Source: Flammulina velutipes
Lineage: Eukaryota > Basidiomycota > Agaricomycetes > Agaricales > Physalacriaceae
Reading direction: 5' to 3'
Length of the DNA: 64,000 nucleotides
Assembly (NCBI GenBank): GCA_011800155.1
Contig: CM022374.1
Span: 620,001-684,000 of the forward strand
Shown here: piece by piece, positions 10,381 through 22,249 of the stretch
Layout: every line of letters starts with the position of its first letter
How positions within the stretch are numbered: the stretch's first letter is position 1
Notes under the pieces: generated by a model
Database searches by the model: none
What the model was told of the DNA's origin: nothing
The model's input: only the letters and a program-made list of their open reading frames with translations
Program-made: the position numbers and the translations under genes

Positions 10381-11176
10381 ATGTCCCGCTACCCTCTCAG
10401 GAATCGTCAGGCCGTCGACGTGACTGCTGCCGCTAACGCTGCGGCGGCAACGTCTACTACCCCGGCTGACGAACGTGGTGCGTCTTTCTCTTCTCTTTTT
10501 GGTTCTGAACTTCCGGTTAGTCCCCGCCGTCGTGCTTCGATAAGCAGCGGGGAACGTTCCCCTGTTACCCCTCGTCAACGCAGGCTCTCTTTGAGCGAGC
10601 CTCCCGTTCCAGCTCCTATGGATGCTGAAGCTCTCGATGATCAGTATGACCCTTCGGGGCCTGCTGACGTCGACGAGATCCCGTTAGAGGAACATACCTA
10701 TAACCCCAGGAGGGTTGAAGACGACACCGTCTTTGTTGCTGAGCCAGCCGTCCCACACGCCAGTGGACCAGTTGCGCCAGAACGTTGGGATGCCCTTCGG
10801 GAATCGATCTCCGCCGCTGCAGATACGGCCAAGGATCTAGCCAATGAGATGGCTAAGGACATTGAGCATTACCGCAAATATGCTCCTTGTTGTATCAGTA
10901 GCGATAGCGAGCAGGACATTATTTATTCTGATAATGAAGATTTCTATTCAGATAATCAACCTACCGATGACAAGGAAGAAATGATAGCTACCGTCGAGCG
11001 ACAGAAAGCTCGACAGCGCAAGATACACGCTCAGCCAAACATTAATGTTTCGGCATTTGAGTCTGACTTCAGTGAGTCCGACGTTGAGCCTGAGGCTGGA
11101 CCGTCTACCTTCGCCCCGGATTCACTGATGAAGAGCTTGACCCACAAGCTCAGAGACGTGCTTTCGCGCAGTATAA
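10381..11176 (+). pseudogene. Ty3-type gag, N-terminal part
   Basis: The ORF begins MSRYPLRNRQ and is acidic and Ser/Pro-rich, without a recognised domain. A one-base deletion in the CCCC run at about 11114-11117 shifts the frame: downstream of it a different frame (GFTDEELDPQ...) continues smoothly across the fold-back insertion into the C-terminal gag at 13661. The open frame beyond 11176 is fold-back DNA and not gag. Confidence 0.7.
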
Positions 11177-13653
11177 CACCCTATGACATAGGGATAACGC
11201 GTTATAGCCCTGTAGTGACGGGGCTGAACAACACGTTGTTCACTGTAAGAGAAATTGCACTTGCAAGGGGCTTGCCGGATGGTGGGGCGGGCTGGGATGG
11301 GGCGGGATGGGTACTATATATGGATTAGGAATTGATGGGGTCAAATAGGGATTGATGGGGAGCAGGGGATGGGGGATAGGGGCAGGGGAAATGTGGCCAC
11401 ACAGGAATCCGGACCTAGGGATTGATGGGAACTGATGAGATTGATGGGGGAGGGGATGGGGGATGGGGGCAGGGGAATTGGGGGCAGGGGACAATTGTGG
11501 CACCAGGATAAATACTGGGCTATTGCCAGGGTATGAGGAGGGTATGGGAGGGATGATTATAGGTTGAAAAATAAAATTCTTTCTAACTATCAGAAACATG
11601 AATGGGGATGTGGCAGCTACTGAAACCAATAATAAAACGATGTGTGGCGCATTTTTAATCGAGGAGCACATACCTCGGATCAACCTGAGGTTGTTCTAGA
11701 TGTCTTCCTATTGAAAAATGAATGTGTGCAGCACAAAGAACCATGTAAAAACACGAAGATTTGGCTGAGAAACAAGCAGAACATTATTGAAAATTCATCA
11801 AAAAGCACCAAAAAGGGAGCAGCACTTTGCCCTCGCTTGGGGGTGACCTGGAACCACTTGTAGGTCGTTCAGACACCTTTGGGGCATTGTATATGTCACT
11901 CAGTCAGGTCCCCAGGTCAACAGAACCCTTGGATATGATCAAAATGCCAAAAACCCGGACCACACAACTTTGGGCCACACTATCAACTTGCCATGACCTG
12001 GGAACACCTTATATTCGAAGATATATGTGTACAATGCTCTAATCATGACTTAGATGAAGTCTGGAGTGTGAAAAATGCAGTCAAAACCTGGGATATACCC
12101 CAAATAATGTCCCCCAAGAAAGCACATATACCATCTACTTCCCCTGACCTCTTGGTCGTTCCAATGTGTTCTATTATCATTATATATGATGTATTAATAT
12201 CCCAGAGGTGTCCCCAGTGTGCCAAAATGCGAACATTCATGATACTAGGTGAACCCTTATTCACCCTTCCTCCTCAACTACACCTATTGGTTCGCATATC
12301 TACATCTTTAGGACTGTTCTAATAGTCATTTGACATTATATAGATGATATCTTGGGGCCCAGGTCATAGATAGACCTCGAAGATACACCCCTTTGGTACA
12401 TGGTGAGGATATGATCCTTGTACTAATTCTCAAATGTCCATGCTCTATATTGAAGGGTGTTCAACCTGGGACATATTCTGGGAAGCTAAAAACACATTGT
12501 ATGATGTTAAAATCAATAGTCCACCACTCAGATGTGTGATAGTTGGGGTGGTTCTTGCTGTAGAAGGTGGAGATATAAATTATTGTACCATTTATATTCG
12601 CATTTTGACACATTGGGGGAACCTCTGGTATGTTAATACATCATCTATAATGATAATAGAACACATTGGAACGACCAAGAGGTCAGGGGAAGTAGATGGT
12701 ATATGTGCTTTCTTGGGGGACATTATTTGGGGTATATCCCAGGTTTTGACTGCATTTTTCACACTCCAGACTTCATCTAAGTCATGATTAGAGCATTGTA
12801 CACATATATCTTCGAATATAAGGTGTTCCCAGGTCATGGCAAGTTGATAGTGTGGCCCAAAGGTGTGTGGTCCGGGTTTTTGGCATTTTGATCATATCCA
12901 AGGGTTCTGTTGACCTGGGGACCTGACTGAGTGACATATACAATGCCCCAAAGGTGTCTGAACGACCTACAAGTGGTTCCAGGTTACCCCCAAGCGAGGG
13001 CAAAGTGCTGCTCCCTTTTTGGTGCTTTTTGATGAATTTTCAATAATGTTCTGCTTGTTTCTCAGCCAAATCTTCGTGTTTTTACATGGTTCTTTGTGCT
13101 GCACACATTCATTTTTCAATAGGAAGACATCTAGAACAACCTCAGGTTGATCCGAGGTATGTGCTCCTCGATTAAAAATGCGCCACACATCGTTTTATTA
13201 TTGGTTTCAGTAGCTGCCACATCCCCATTCATGTTTCTGATAGTTAGAAAGAATTTTATTTTTCAACCTATAATCATCCCTCCCATACCCTCCTCATACC
13301 CTGGCAATAGCCCAGTATTTATCCTGGTGCCACAATTGTCCCCTGCCCCCAATTCCCCTGCCCCCATCCCCCATCCCCTCCCCCATCAATCTCATCAGTT
13401 CCCATCAATCCCTAGGTCCGGATTCCTGTGTGGCCACATTTCCCCTGCCCCTATCCCCTATCCCCTGCTCCCCATCAATCCCTATTTGACCCCATCAATT
13501 CCTAATCCATATATAGTACCCATCCCGCCCCATCCCAGCCCGCCCCACCATCCGGCAAGCTTCTTGCAAGTGCAATTTCTCTTACAGTGAACAACGCGTT
13601 GTTCAGCCCCGTCACTACAGGGCTATAACGCGTTATCCCTATGTCATAGGGTG
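11177..13653. mobile_element. Fold-back element copy 1 (2,477 bp, TSD AGTATAA)
   Basis: Two near-perfect inverted arms of about 1,056 bp (11177-12232 and 12598-13653) flank a unique loop of about 365 bp. The ends read CACCCTATGACATAGGG inward from both sides. It interrupts the gag and is flanked by AGTATAA at 11170-11176 and 13654-13660; removing the element plus one AGTATAA restores the gag frame. Arms contain a purine/pyrimidine-biased tract and a TGTGTGGCGCATTTTTAATC block. ORFs of 73-147 codons in the arms are mirrored and low-complexity, and no transposase is encoded. Superfamily is unknown. Confidence 0.88.
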
Positions 13654-13660
13654 AGTATAA

Positions 13661-16049
13661 GGCTTTCAGAGACGAGGATCCTGCCGTTCAACGTGCTATA
13701 TATGAGAATATCATCTTGAATTACTCGAAGGATGAGTCACCGTCTAAAGATACGAAGAAGGGTAGCCGTAAGGCTACAGTAGAGGATATATGTGATCCTC
13801 AGGATGCGTTGGATGGCAAAGCCATGGATCCTATTCCCGCGATGGCTAGTAAGAAAGCTCGTCACGAAAGCCCGAAGAAGACGGACCGTAAGACCACTGT
13901 TGAGGATGTGTACGATCCTCAGGATGCTCTTGATGGCAAAGCCGAGCATTCTCTCTCTCTTCCTTCGAAATTGAAGAAAGCGTGCCATGGGATCGATAAG
14001 CCAGCTGTGAAGCCAGCTATCGTTCCGGGCCCGTCGAGGCAAGAAACTACCAGGGAGGTCAGTTTTGATTCAAATGTGGTCGTTCCAGAGAACGAACCTA
14101 AGAGAACTCCCAAGAAAGCATCCAAGAAGGCTAAGAGACCCATCTCTGAGATGGCTCTTGCCGATACGCCAGTACCGTCGGCTCCATCTGGATACCTGCC
14201 GTTTCGTCAGATGTCATTGGATCCAGCTGGACCGACTCACCAGTTCAATCCCGACAGCTTTCTCAGCCGCGCGCTGGAAGCTGTTGGTCATAAGAACAAG
14301 AAAGGGAAGTCCGCTTCCCCAGGTGTCGTTCAATCTGGATCTCCGCCGTCGTCAACGCCGTCGTCGTCGTCATCGTCATTGTCGTCTGACTCGGACGACT
14401 CGTCTTCATCCTCGGATACTACTTCCGTGTCCACCGATGTTAGTAGCCGTAAAAGGAAGCGTAGGAGCAAGAAGCGCTCTAAGAGATCTCGAAGGTCTGT
14501 GCATATAAAGAAACCCATTGACCCCAAACGGTACAATGGCAGCGCAGACGTTCATGTCTTCCATCGGTTTATCCAGGATTGCGAGGCGTACGTGTCCGTT
14601 CTTGGAGACAAGAGCAAGCGAGATGTTTACAACATCTCGCGTTTCTTGGAAGGCCCCGCTAGGGATTTCTATGATATTGTCGTTAGCAAAGAATACGAGC
14701 AGTGGAATTTACAGCAGTTCTTCCGAGGACTGATTGATTATTGCTTTCCACGTGACTTTAAGGCGCGTCTGAGACGTCGCATCTTTGACTGCTATCAGGG
14801 AAGTCGGCGAGTCCGAGTCTATGCTCATGAACTCGAGAACTACTACCACACGCTCGGGGACGAGTCTGAACGCGCTAAAGTTATCAAGCTTTGGAAAGGC
14901 ATGAACAGAGACATTACTCACCAGTTAATGTTGCAGGGTTTCTCCGAAGAAGTTCATGCATGGAAGGAGATCCTGGCGGCTGGTGAAGTTGTTGAAGGAG
15001 CGTTGGCTCGTTCTGACGTTGCGCGCCAGTCCAATTTTCGCCATGCACATCATAGTGAGAATCGTCGAACCAATGACGATGTTGAGTCGACCAAATACAG
15101 GAAGGTTTCTAGGCATCGCCGGGATCGTTCTCCTACTCCTGTTCAGCTGAACGCAACTGGCGAGCTGCGTGAAGCACGGGGATTGCCTTCTAGAGAACCT
15201 CGTTGTTGGGAACGACCAAATCGTGGTCGAGGTCAGCTCCCCCGGACACGTCGGGATGGTAATTTTAAACCTAGACAAGAGTTCAGTCAACGTCTCTCGG
15301 AAAAAGAAAGAGCTGACCATATCGCCAAAGGATTGTGCTTTACTTGCCATCAGGCTGATCACATTTCGCGCAACTGCCCGCGCCATAACATGGTAGCCTC
15401 GAGGGGCTCCGGTCCACCAGGAAGATTGTTGTCCGCTCGTTTAGGGATGAACGTACAGGAGGTGGGACGTCTCTCAGAGATCGCTTCAAGTTCAGTAGAT
15501 CAGACTACTATCTCGCTCAATGAAATTGGTTTGGACTTACCTCGAGTGACTCCAACCATCTTTCCATTGCGTTTTCAGAGTTTCCCGATACGGGAGATTA
15601 GGAACAGAGTTACTGGAGGATGGACTACCACCGAAGGGTTCGCTTACCTGAACGAACCTATTGGAGATGTTCTCGGGGCTTGGCTGCTTCGAACTCTTTG
15701 CGCTCGGACAGTGTATCCCGGAGATTCTCCGGACCAGAAGTCAGAATCTGGGTGTACGGAAGACGAGCGGTTCGCAGTTTATAGCTGCGTCGACGGGTAC
15801 TCCGTCACTGATAGATGGCATCCAGATCGTTCTGATGATGGCGAGGTTTTGATACCTATGGATGTCGTTAAAGATGGCACGGCAGGCTGGTGGTACCAGA
15901 CCTACTGTATCCAATTGAACGGCCTGGACGAAAGCCGTTGGCTGCCATATCGTAAAGCCGGATTAGACATAGAAGCTCGCTTCTTGAGCCAGCTCATGCA
16001 TGAGTCGTTCTCTTTAGAACGACGAGGTAGATTCGAAGTTTCTGCATAA
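13661..16049 (+). pseudogene. Ty3-type gag, C-terminal part with zinc knuckle
   Basis: After the fold-back insertion the gag continues. There is a Lys-rich region with two copies of a VEDICDPQDALDGKA-like repeat, a Ser tract, and a retrotransposon gag core (KRYNGSADVHVFHRFIQDCE, FLEGPARDFY, FRGLIDYCFPRDFKARLR). Next comes an Arg-rich stretch and a CCHC knuckle, CFTCHQADHISRNCP. About 220 further residues follow before the stop. No protease, RT or integrase follows in this orientation, so the element is truncated here. The listed ORF start is not a true start. Confidence 0.8.
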
Positions 16050-16172
16050 TCATGTTTCTGAGCTATTCTAATATAAGCTTTGCATACAGTTTATTAAAGA
16101 CATGTAAAGATAACCCAAGATGACATCAGTCAGCTCCAAGACAGCTCACATTAGTACATATATCAGCTCTAA

Positions 16173-17082
16173 CTATGGATAACTTAAGTAACCTATGAAT
16201 ACATATAGTGATTTGTCCAGCCTCCAGACCCAGTCACGATGCTCCTCGTCAATGAACCCCTCCGGTTGCTCCATCCACTGAGTCTCCTCCTCACCCAAAA
16301 CTCCATTGAGAAAAGCTGTTTTGACGTCAAACTGCTGCATGTCCCAGTCATTTGAAGTGCCAATGTAAAGGAGCATTCAATAAGATTCCATGCGTGTGGT
16401 AGGTGATGTGGTCCGGTTGTAGTCACGTCCAGGAACTTGGCGATTTCCACAAACGACGATCCTGGCTTTATATCTGATAAGCTTCCCTTCTTTGTCTCTC
16501 TTCTTTCTCAAGACCCACTTTGATCGCAGAGAATGTCAACCAGATGGAACATCAGAACGAGGGACTAACTTGTAGGTTTCCATTTTTTGTAATCCACCAA
16601 TCTCCTCCTCGCAAGTGTTCCGCCACTTGACTGAGTCCATCAGCTTCATTGCAGCCTTGTAAGACGCCGAGTCATCAACGTCACCTGTAACGTCATCCTC
16701 AATCGCGGCCAGGATTTCGTTGAAACTGTCGTCCTCCAGACTTTCCAATATCTCACTCGCCATCAGCCCTTCCTCCTCAATCACCTTCTTCAGTGCCACC
16801 TTGAACCACTGTCATGTTATGAATGACTTTGTTCATGCTGTCGTAGCTTGGTTTTACAGTGTCGTCATTATGTAAGACTTTGTTCGATGCACTGTTATTA
16901 TATTCTGGATTGGAGGTTGGTATGTCAATGACCTGACCAGGCTTGTATGGAGTAGAGCGCTCTTGAAAGGATTTGATGAAGCGGACGTGATAGGATTCAA
17001 TGACTTTATGAGTAGCGCGATGATAGAGCTGGTATGATTTCGAGTGGGGTGCATATCCAATCATGACACATACACACCCCAC
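16173..17082 (-). pseudogene. Copia-type pol relic (integrase end to RT start)
   Basis: On the minus strand the integrase C-terminal segment is seen as CVMIGYAPHSKSYQLYH (17082 onward). A linker follows, then ASYKAAMKLMDSVKW-NTCEEEIGGL-K-ETYKLVP, the classic entry to the copia RT, and DWDMQQFDVKTAFLNGVLGEE with QPEGF. Frames change several times between 16376 and 16799. The catalytic YVDD region and RNase H are missing, and the 5' side is cut at 17082. Confidence 0.8.
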
Positions 17083-17095
17083 TCGAAATCATACC
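17031..17095. repeat. Short inverted duplication at the edge of the copia relic
   Basis: GGTATGATTTCGAGTGGGGT is followed about 22 bp later by its reverse complement. The left copy encodes the integrase PHSKSYQLY block, and the right copy marks where recognisable copia sequence ends. It probably arose by an inverted repair or template-switch event. Confidence 0.6.
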
Positions 17096-18491
17096 GGCTC
17101 TATACAAGCATGCTATATATGTCACGACGGATGGAGGACACATCCAATAATTCTGTCATGTCATTCACGGCAATTGCTAGTGATGATGTGGCTGATAGGG
17201 TAGTATATTACGGTGCCACAACTACAACACAACAAAGAGATAATCTACGATTAGAATCAATTGTACATACTCTCCAACAACTAGTTGGGGCCTGAATAGA
17301 TAGCCTAGCACAGTCTGAACCACACTTGTATGGGACTTGGGACTCCAACCAGAGTTGGTGGGTTCTTTAGATGAAATTTCCCGTAGAAAAGCGGAGTGTT
17401 TGAATCGCAAAGGACTTGGCTTTAACTTCTTTAATATGGGAAGTAGCTCCAATGAGTTCTTAGATCTTTGGTTCTGTTTCTTATTTCCACCTATCTAACA
17501 GTGGTTCTTTATCGGACTAAATCGTAGAGTCTATTCCTCTAGTATATATAGCTTGTGGGCTGCGGATACGGGGGGCGTAAGCTACTGTAAATAGTACAAA
17601 CGAGCTAGCTTTATAGTGTTTTCTATATACGTCTGAATAAGGATACAATACTGAGTCTACTGGTTCGGAGGAATATTCCGACTGGATGTATGGAATATCC
17701 CTCTAATGGTGCCCTTGGCATTGCTGCCTATTCGTTCTGGCTTCTATTTGCTTTGAATCCAACCAATGGTGGCGCCGTAACTGAGTTTTCAGGGGCGCCA
17801 GGTTGTTCCTTCAAGTTGTGCTTGGAAGCTCCACTATTTCATCGTTTCCACTATTATTAGTGGTCGAGTCCTGTCTAGCAGGAACTCTTAGCCTTTGTTC
17901 GTATTCTTATTTCATACTACGAGTCCGAGTAGTACCGACTAGGTTTGGTATACTGGACGTGCAAGTATGTTCTTAGTATTGTATTCGGACTTTTCCGGTA
18001 GTACTCTGAAAAAGCTATCATTGTATCTTAACAGGTTGTCGATAGTACTCGTATTGTAGGTCTTAGTAATGGTTTACTTGTCTCAACCTGGTCCGGAACG
18101 ACAAACACGTGATAATGAGAGAGTGTGGTGCACCCTCAGGAAGGTCGAGAATCGTAATGGAGGAAGCAAAATAGAGACAATTTGTGACAGCCGGAGAAAT
18201 CTGCGTTCAAAGCTGAGTCTATTGAATTCCTGGGTCTCATCATCTCTCACAGCGTACAAATTGAACTCGGTGAGGAACTTATCAATATCTGAAAACTCCT
18301 TCTCTTGACAAAGGGAGACCAAAATGTCGGGAACTTCGCAGCATAGAATTTCTTGTTTATTGACGGAAGTGTGCTTGAATGATTTAATATGAAGACAGAT
18401 ACATGTTTGAATGTATCTGCAAAGACCTTAATTTCAGTAAAAGTGTTAAGTTTGTCTGTAGCCGTGGATTGAATAGTGTCCGAAGAGTCAT
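17096..18491. other. Non-coding stretch, nothing recognised
   Basis: Only short ORFs without family features are present. One minus-strand ORF (18322-18083, 79 codons) could be retroelement-derived because it adjoins a Ty3 RT relic, but no motif supports it. Confidence 0.4.
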
Positions 18492-18622
18492 CTATGGCCG
18501 CGGACCAAGTGATATAAGGTAGGAGGCATAGTGAAGGAGGTAGGAGTGTGGTTACAGAACCGTGAGTCGAGGCAGAGGCCTCTGAAAAGCCTCCTTACTC
18601 TCGGAACCCGCCTTTACTTCGA
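18492..18622 (-). repeat. Truncated fragment of the A repeat
   Basis: It matches the first about 130 bp of the A-B unit (AGGCAGAGGCCTCTGAAAAG core, ending ...TTACTTCGA) and abuts the Ty3 RT relic at 18623. Confidence 0.75.
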
Positions 18623-19000
18623 GAATGAGCGGCAGCGGGTACTCATTCTTGACGGTGCCTTTGTTCAGGTCGCGATAATCCTCTACGAGGCGTGGAGCTT
18701 TCCATCCTTTTTTTTAACAAAGAAGAACGGACTTGCCATTGGGGACTTAGATAGGCGAATATAGCCCTTGATGAGATTTTCATCAAGAAAGGCGTCAAGT
18801 TCCTTCTGTTCTGCAGGCAACAGTGGATACATCTTGCAGGGTTTTGGTTCGAAGCCTGGTTTTAGGTCTATGGTGTGGTCTCAAGAGCTGTGAGCAGGAA
18901 GGCATTCTGGAATCTGAAGTGCTTTTGTCGAACACCATGAGATAGACGTGATAAGGGGAGGGAATGCGTTCAGTGAGTAGTCGAGTGTCGGCTGGCTTTT
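18623..19000 (-). pseudogene. Ty3-type RT N-terminal relic
   Basis: The minus strand reads [66 protein letters not shown], then [21 protein letters not shown] after a frameshift. This is the protease-RT linker and first RT blocks of a Ty3 element. It is cut by fold-back copy 3 on one side and by an A-repeat fragment on the other. Confidence 0.85.
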
Positions 19001-19671
19001 CACCCTATGCAGTACCTCTATTGAAATATAGCCAGTAGTGTATGGTGCTAAACATTTTATTATTCACAGTAAGGATTGATAGAGGCAGGAGATGGGGAAT
19101 GGGGACAGGGGAAATGTGGCCACAGGAAAATCCGGACCTAGGGATTGATGGGAACTGATGGGATTGATGGGGGAGGGGATGGAGGATGAGGGCAGGGAGA
19201 TTGGGGGCAGGGTGCAATTGTGGCACCAGGATAAATACTGGGCTATTGCTAGGGTATGAGGAGGGTATGGGAGGGATGATTGTAGGTTGAAAAATAAAAT
19301 TCTTTCTAACTATCAGAAACATGAATGGAGATGTGACTGCTGCTGAAACCAGCAATAAAACGATGTGTGACGTATTTTTAATCGAATAAAACGATGTGTG
19401 ACACATTTTTAATCGAATAAAACGATGTGTGACGCATTTTTAATCGAGGAGCACATACCTCGGATCGACCTGGGGTTGCTTTAGATGTCTTCCTATTGAA
19501 AAATGGATGTGTGCAGCACAAAGAACCATGTAAAAACACGAAGATTTGGCTAAGAAACAAGCAGAACATTATTGAAAATCTATCAAAAAGCACCAAAACG
19601 GGAGCAGCACTTTGCCCTCGTTTGAGGGTGACCTGGAACCACTTGTAGAATACATATATAATGATAATAGA

Positions 19672-20265
19672 TAGGGTTTCAAGGTCTGGTTACAAGACCG
19701 GCAAAAGACCGGTTAGACCGGTCAGACCTGGGACCAAGCTCAAAGTCCAAAAAAGTTGAAAAGACTTGTGTCTCCGTGAGTTTTTTGATTTTAATAAGTC
19801 AGCATTAGCTTTCTATCACTATTGTCAATAGTAAAAGTTGTTTGTATTCATTAAACACACATTATTAAAAAAAACTAGCGGCGTGGGAAAGTTGAAGATA
19901 GTCATCTTCAACTGTGGCCAAGGTAGTAGGTAAGGGTATCTAATGGATATTGAGTCTGTACCAGTAATTCCCTTGTGGCTCAGTTGTTAAAGCATTATAA
20001 AAGTGTCAATACTCTTGAGGTCACTCGTTCAAACCCTGTTAAAGCCAACGGTTTTCACGGTCTGACTGGTTCTTAACCGGTCAAACCGGGCCCGTGGTCT
20101 AACTGGTCTTGACCACTGTAACTGGATAGAACCGGGACCGGTTTGGCAGTTAGACGGGTCACGTTTCCGGTTTCGCGCAGTTTCAAAATTTTTAAGACCG
20201 GTCCCGGTTACCGGTCTCGTCATTTTTGACCAAAAAACCGAACTGGACCGGACCTTAAAACCCTA
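19672..20265. mobile_element. hAT-like non-autonomous element, 594 bp
   Basis: The ends are imperfect inverted repeats, TAGGGTTTCAAGGTC and GACCTTAAAACCCTA. Flanks ATAATAGA (19664-19671) and AGAATAGA (20266-20273) form an 8 bp target duplication with one mismatch. The empty site exists in fold-back copies 1 and 2 as ATAATAGAACACATTGG. The interior has many GACCGGT-like words and no ORF. TIR form and 8 bp TSD suggest hAT, but no transposase is present to confirm it. Confidence 0.78.
19966..20045 (+). other. tRNA-like segment inside the hAT-like element
   Basis: TGGCTCAGTTGTTAAAGC (from 19976) resembles a tRNA D-arm/A box and GTCACTCGTTCAAACCC (ending 20036) resembles a T-arm/B box, at tRNA-like spacing. 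The acceptor and anticodon stems do not pair convincingly, so this is a tRNA-derived relic and not a tRNA gene. Confidence 0.45.
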
Positions 20266-21764
20266 AGAATAGAACACATTGGGACGATCCAGAGGTCAGG
20301 GGAAGTTTATGTGTGCTTTCTTAGGGGACATTATTTGGGGTATATCCAAGGTTTTGACCACATTTTTTACACTCCACTCATCTAACTCATGATTAGAGCA
20401 TTATATACATATATCTTCGAATATAAGATGTCCCCAGGTCATGACAAGTTGATAGTGTGGCCCAAAGCTATGTGGTTCGGGCTTTTGGCATTTTGATCAT
20501 ATTCAAGGGTTCTGTTGACCTGGGAACCTAACTGAGTGACATATACAATGCCCCAAAGGTGTCTAGACGACCTACAAGTGGTTCCAGGTCACTCTTAAGC
20601 GAGGGCAAAGTGCTGCTTCCGTTTTGGTGCTTTTTGATGGATTTTCAATAATGTTCTGCTTGTTTCTCAGCCAAATCTTCGTGTTTTTACATGGTTCTTT
20701 GGGCTGCACACATCCATTTTTCAAGGGGAAGACATCTAGACCAACCCCAGGTCGATCCGAGGTATGTGCTCCTCGATTAAAAATGCGCCACACATTGTTT
20801 TATTGCTGGTTTCAGCAGCTGTCACATTCCCATTCATGTTTCTGATAGTTAGAAAGAAATCTATTTTTCAACTTACAATCACTCGAAGTAAAGGCGGGTT
20901 CCGAGGGTAAGGAGGCTTTTCAGAGGCCTCTGCCTCGACTCACGGTTCCGTAACCATACTCCTATCTCCTTCACTATGCCCCCTACCATATACCACTTGG
21001 CCCACGGTTATAGCTTCACTCGCTGTCTTGCAAACAAGCAAAGTCTGCTCTCAAAAAGTTGAGCACTTTGGTTGTTTTCACTATTTTCACTACCCTGCTC
21101 GCTGGCGACCCTATCGTGCCATATACCATTTGAACGGTCATTTAACGCGCTACTCGACACCACTTTTCCCTAGTCGCTGCGACCACTTCTGCATTTGCTA
21201 GAACGCAAAGTCTGCTCTCATGAAGTTGAGCACTCGGGTTTCTCGGCCTGTTCCTGGCCCCGGATCTACAGCTATCCGTTCGGTCATTGCACATTCATAA
21301 GCCGGATACATATCCGCATCTTGGCGCGCCTAAAGCGACTGCGCAGCACGCAATCCCGAGTCGGGATTGTGCCTTTGCTCCACTTTTGCTCCTAGGCCCT
21401 ATTCTAGATCTTGATAGATGCACTTGGCCCTTGGCTTGCACATGGCGCAGTTGCGTCCGCAGTGGCAGCCAGGGGACGCTCCAAGGCATGTAGTCAATGG
21501 TCTGCTGTGTGCTCACCCTTTCTGCCCTTTGTGCTCCATACTTGTGCATTGAGGTGAGTACACAGTCTGCTTGTTGGATCCTAGCTCGATCTGACAGCCC
21601 CAGTTTGCAGTGAACTTGTCTTTGTTGTCCACAGAGCTTCGCTCTAGTGTTCTATTCACTGTTGACTGGTATGTCTCGCAAACTGATGCTTATTACTGTG
21701 TCCACACAGTCCGCTTCTCTTGCCTTTGAAAAGCTTCGCTTTTCTTGTGTATTGGGTGCTATAG

Positions 21765-22001
21765 TGGAAGGGTGTCGTGTAAACGACAACCAACACTAAA
21801 CGGGCAAGACAGACAGGACAAAAGAATCTTCGTTGCGTGCAATACAGAGTCAGCTAGTAATACAAGAGAGAGATAAGTTATGTACCTTCGTTGCGTGCAA
21901 TACAGAGTAAAGAGCGACGAAGGAGAATTGATCGTAAATAATGGTTCGGTGGCAGTGTGGGAAAGTGTGTGTATGTAGTAAACTGGGGGACCAGGCTTAC
22001 A
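21765..22001 (-). repeat. 3' LTR of the chromovirus
   Basis: 237 bp, apparently identical to 29971-30207; contains two copies of CTTCGTTGCGTGCAATACAG about 65 bp apart. Confidence 0.93.
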
Positions 22002-22018
22002 CCCCTCCCCCCTCTGAA
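22002..22018 (-). promoter_or_regulatory. Polypurine tract of the chromovirus
   Basis: On the minus strand AGAGGGGGGAGGGG directly precedes the TGTAAGCC start of the 3' LTR. This is the expected site for plus-strand primer formation. Confidence 0.75.
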
Positions 22019-22249
22019 ACATTCCGTTAAAAAATAAAAAAGTACGTGCAGACAAAATGAAGCGATTCCGATGGGAATTGAACTCTTGAGCCCATTGGTG
22101 ATTCGATTATGTAATCGTCTCCTGGCGCGATCCAGGGGGCCCGCGCCATGACGTCATGTGACGCGTGACGTGACGTGACAAAAAAGCTCCGGTCCAAAGT
22201 CCAAAATCCATTGCGTCATGGCGTGATCCAGGGGAAAGGCGCCATTACA

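Noticed and set aside
13147..13590. 147-codon Pro/Ser-rich ORF starting MIRGMCSSIKNAPH, also at 11683-11240 and related 23-25 kb ORFs
   Set aside because: It arises from the pyrimidine tract in both arms of the fold-back elements, changes length between copies by frameshift, and has no domain.
22040..22130. tRNA-like GGTTCAATTCC motif on the minus strand just inside the chromovirus 3' end
   Set aside because: The supposed T-stem closes a 15 nt loop and no acceptor stem pairs, so it is not a tRNA gene.
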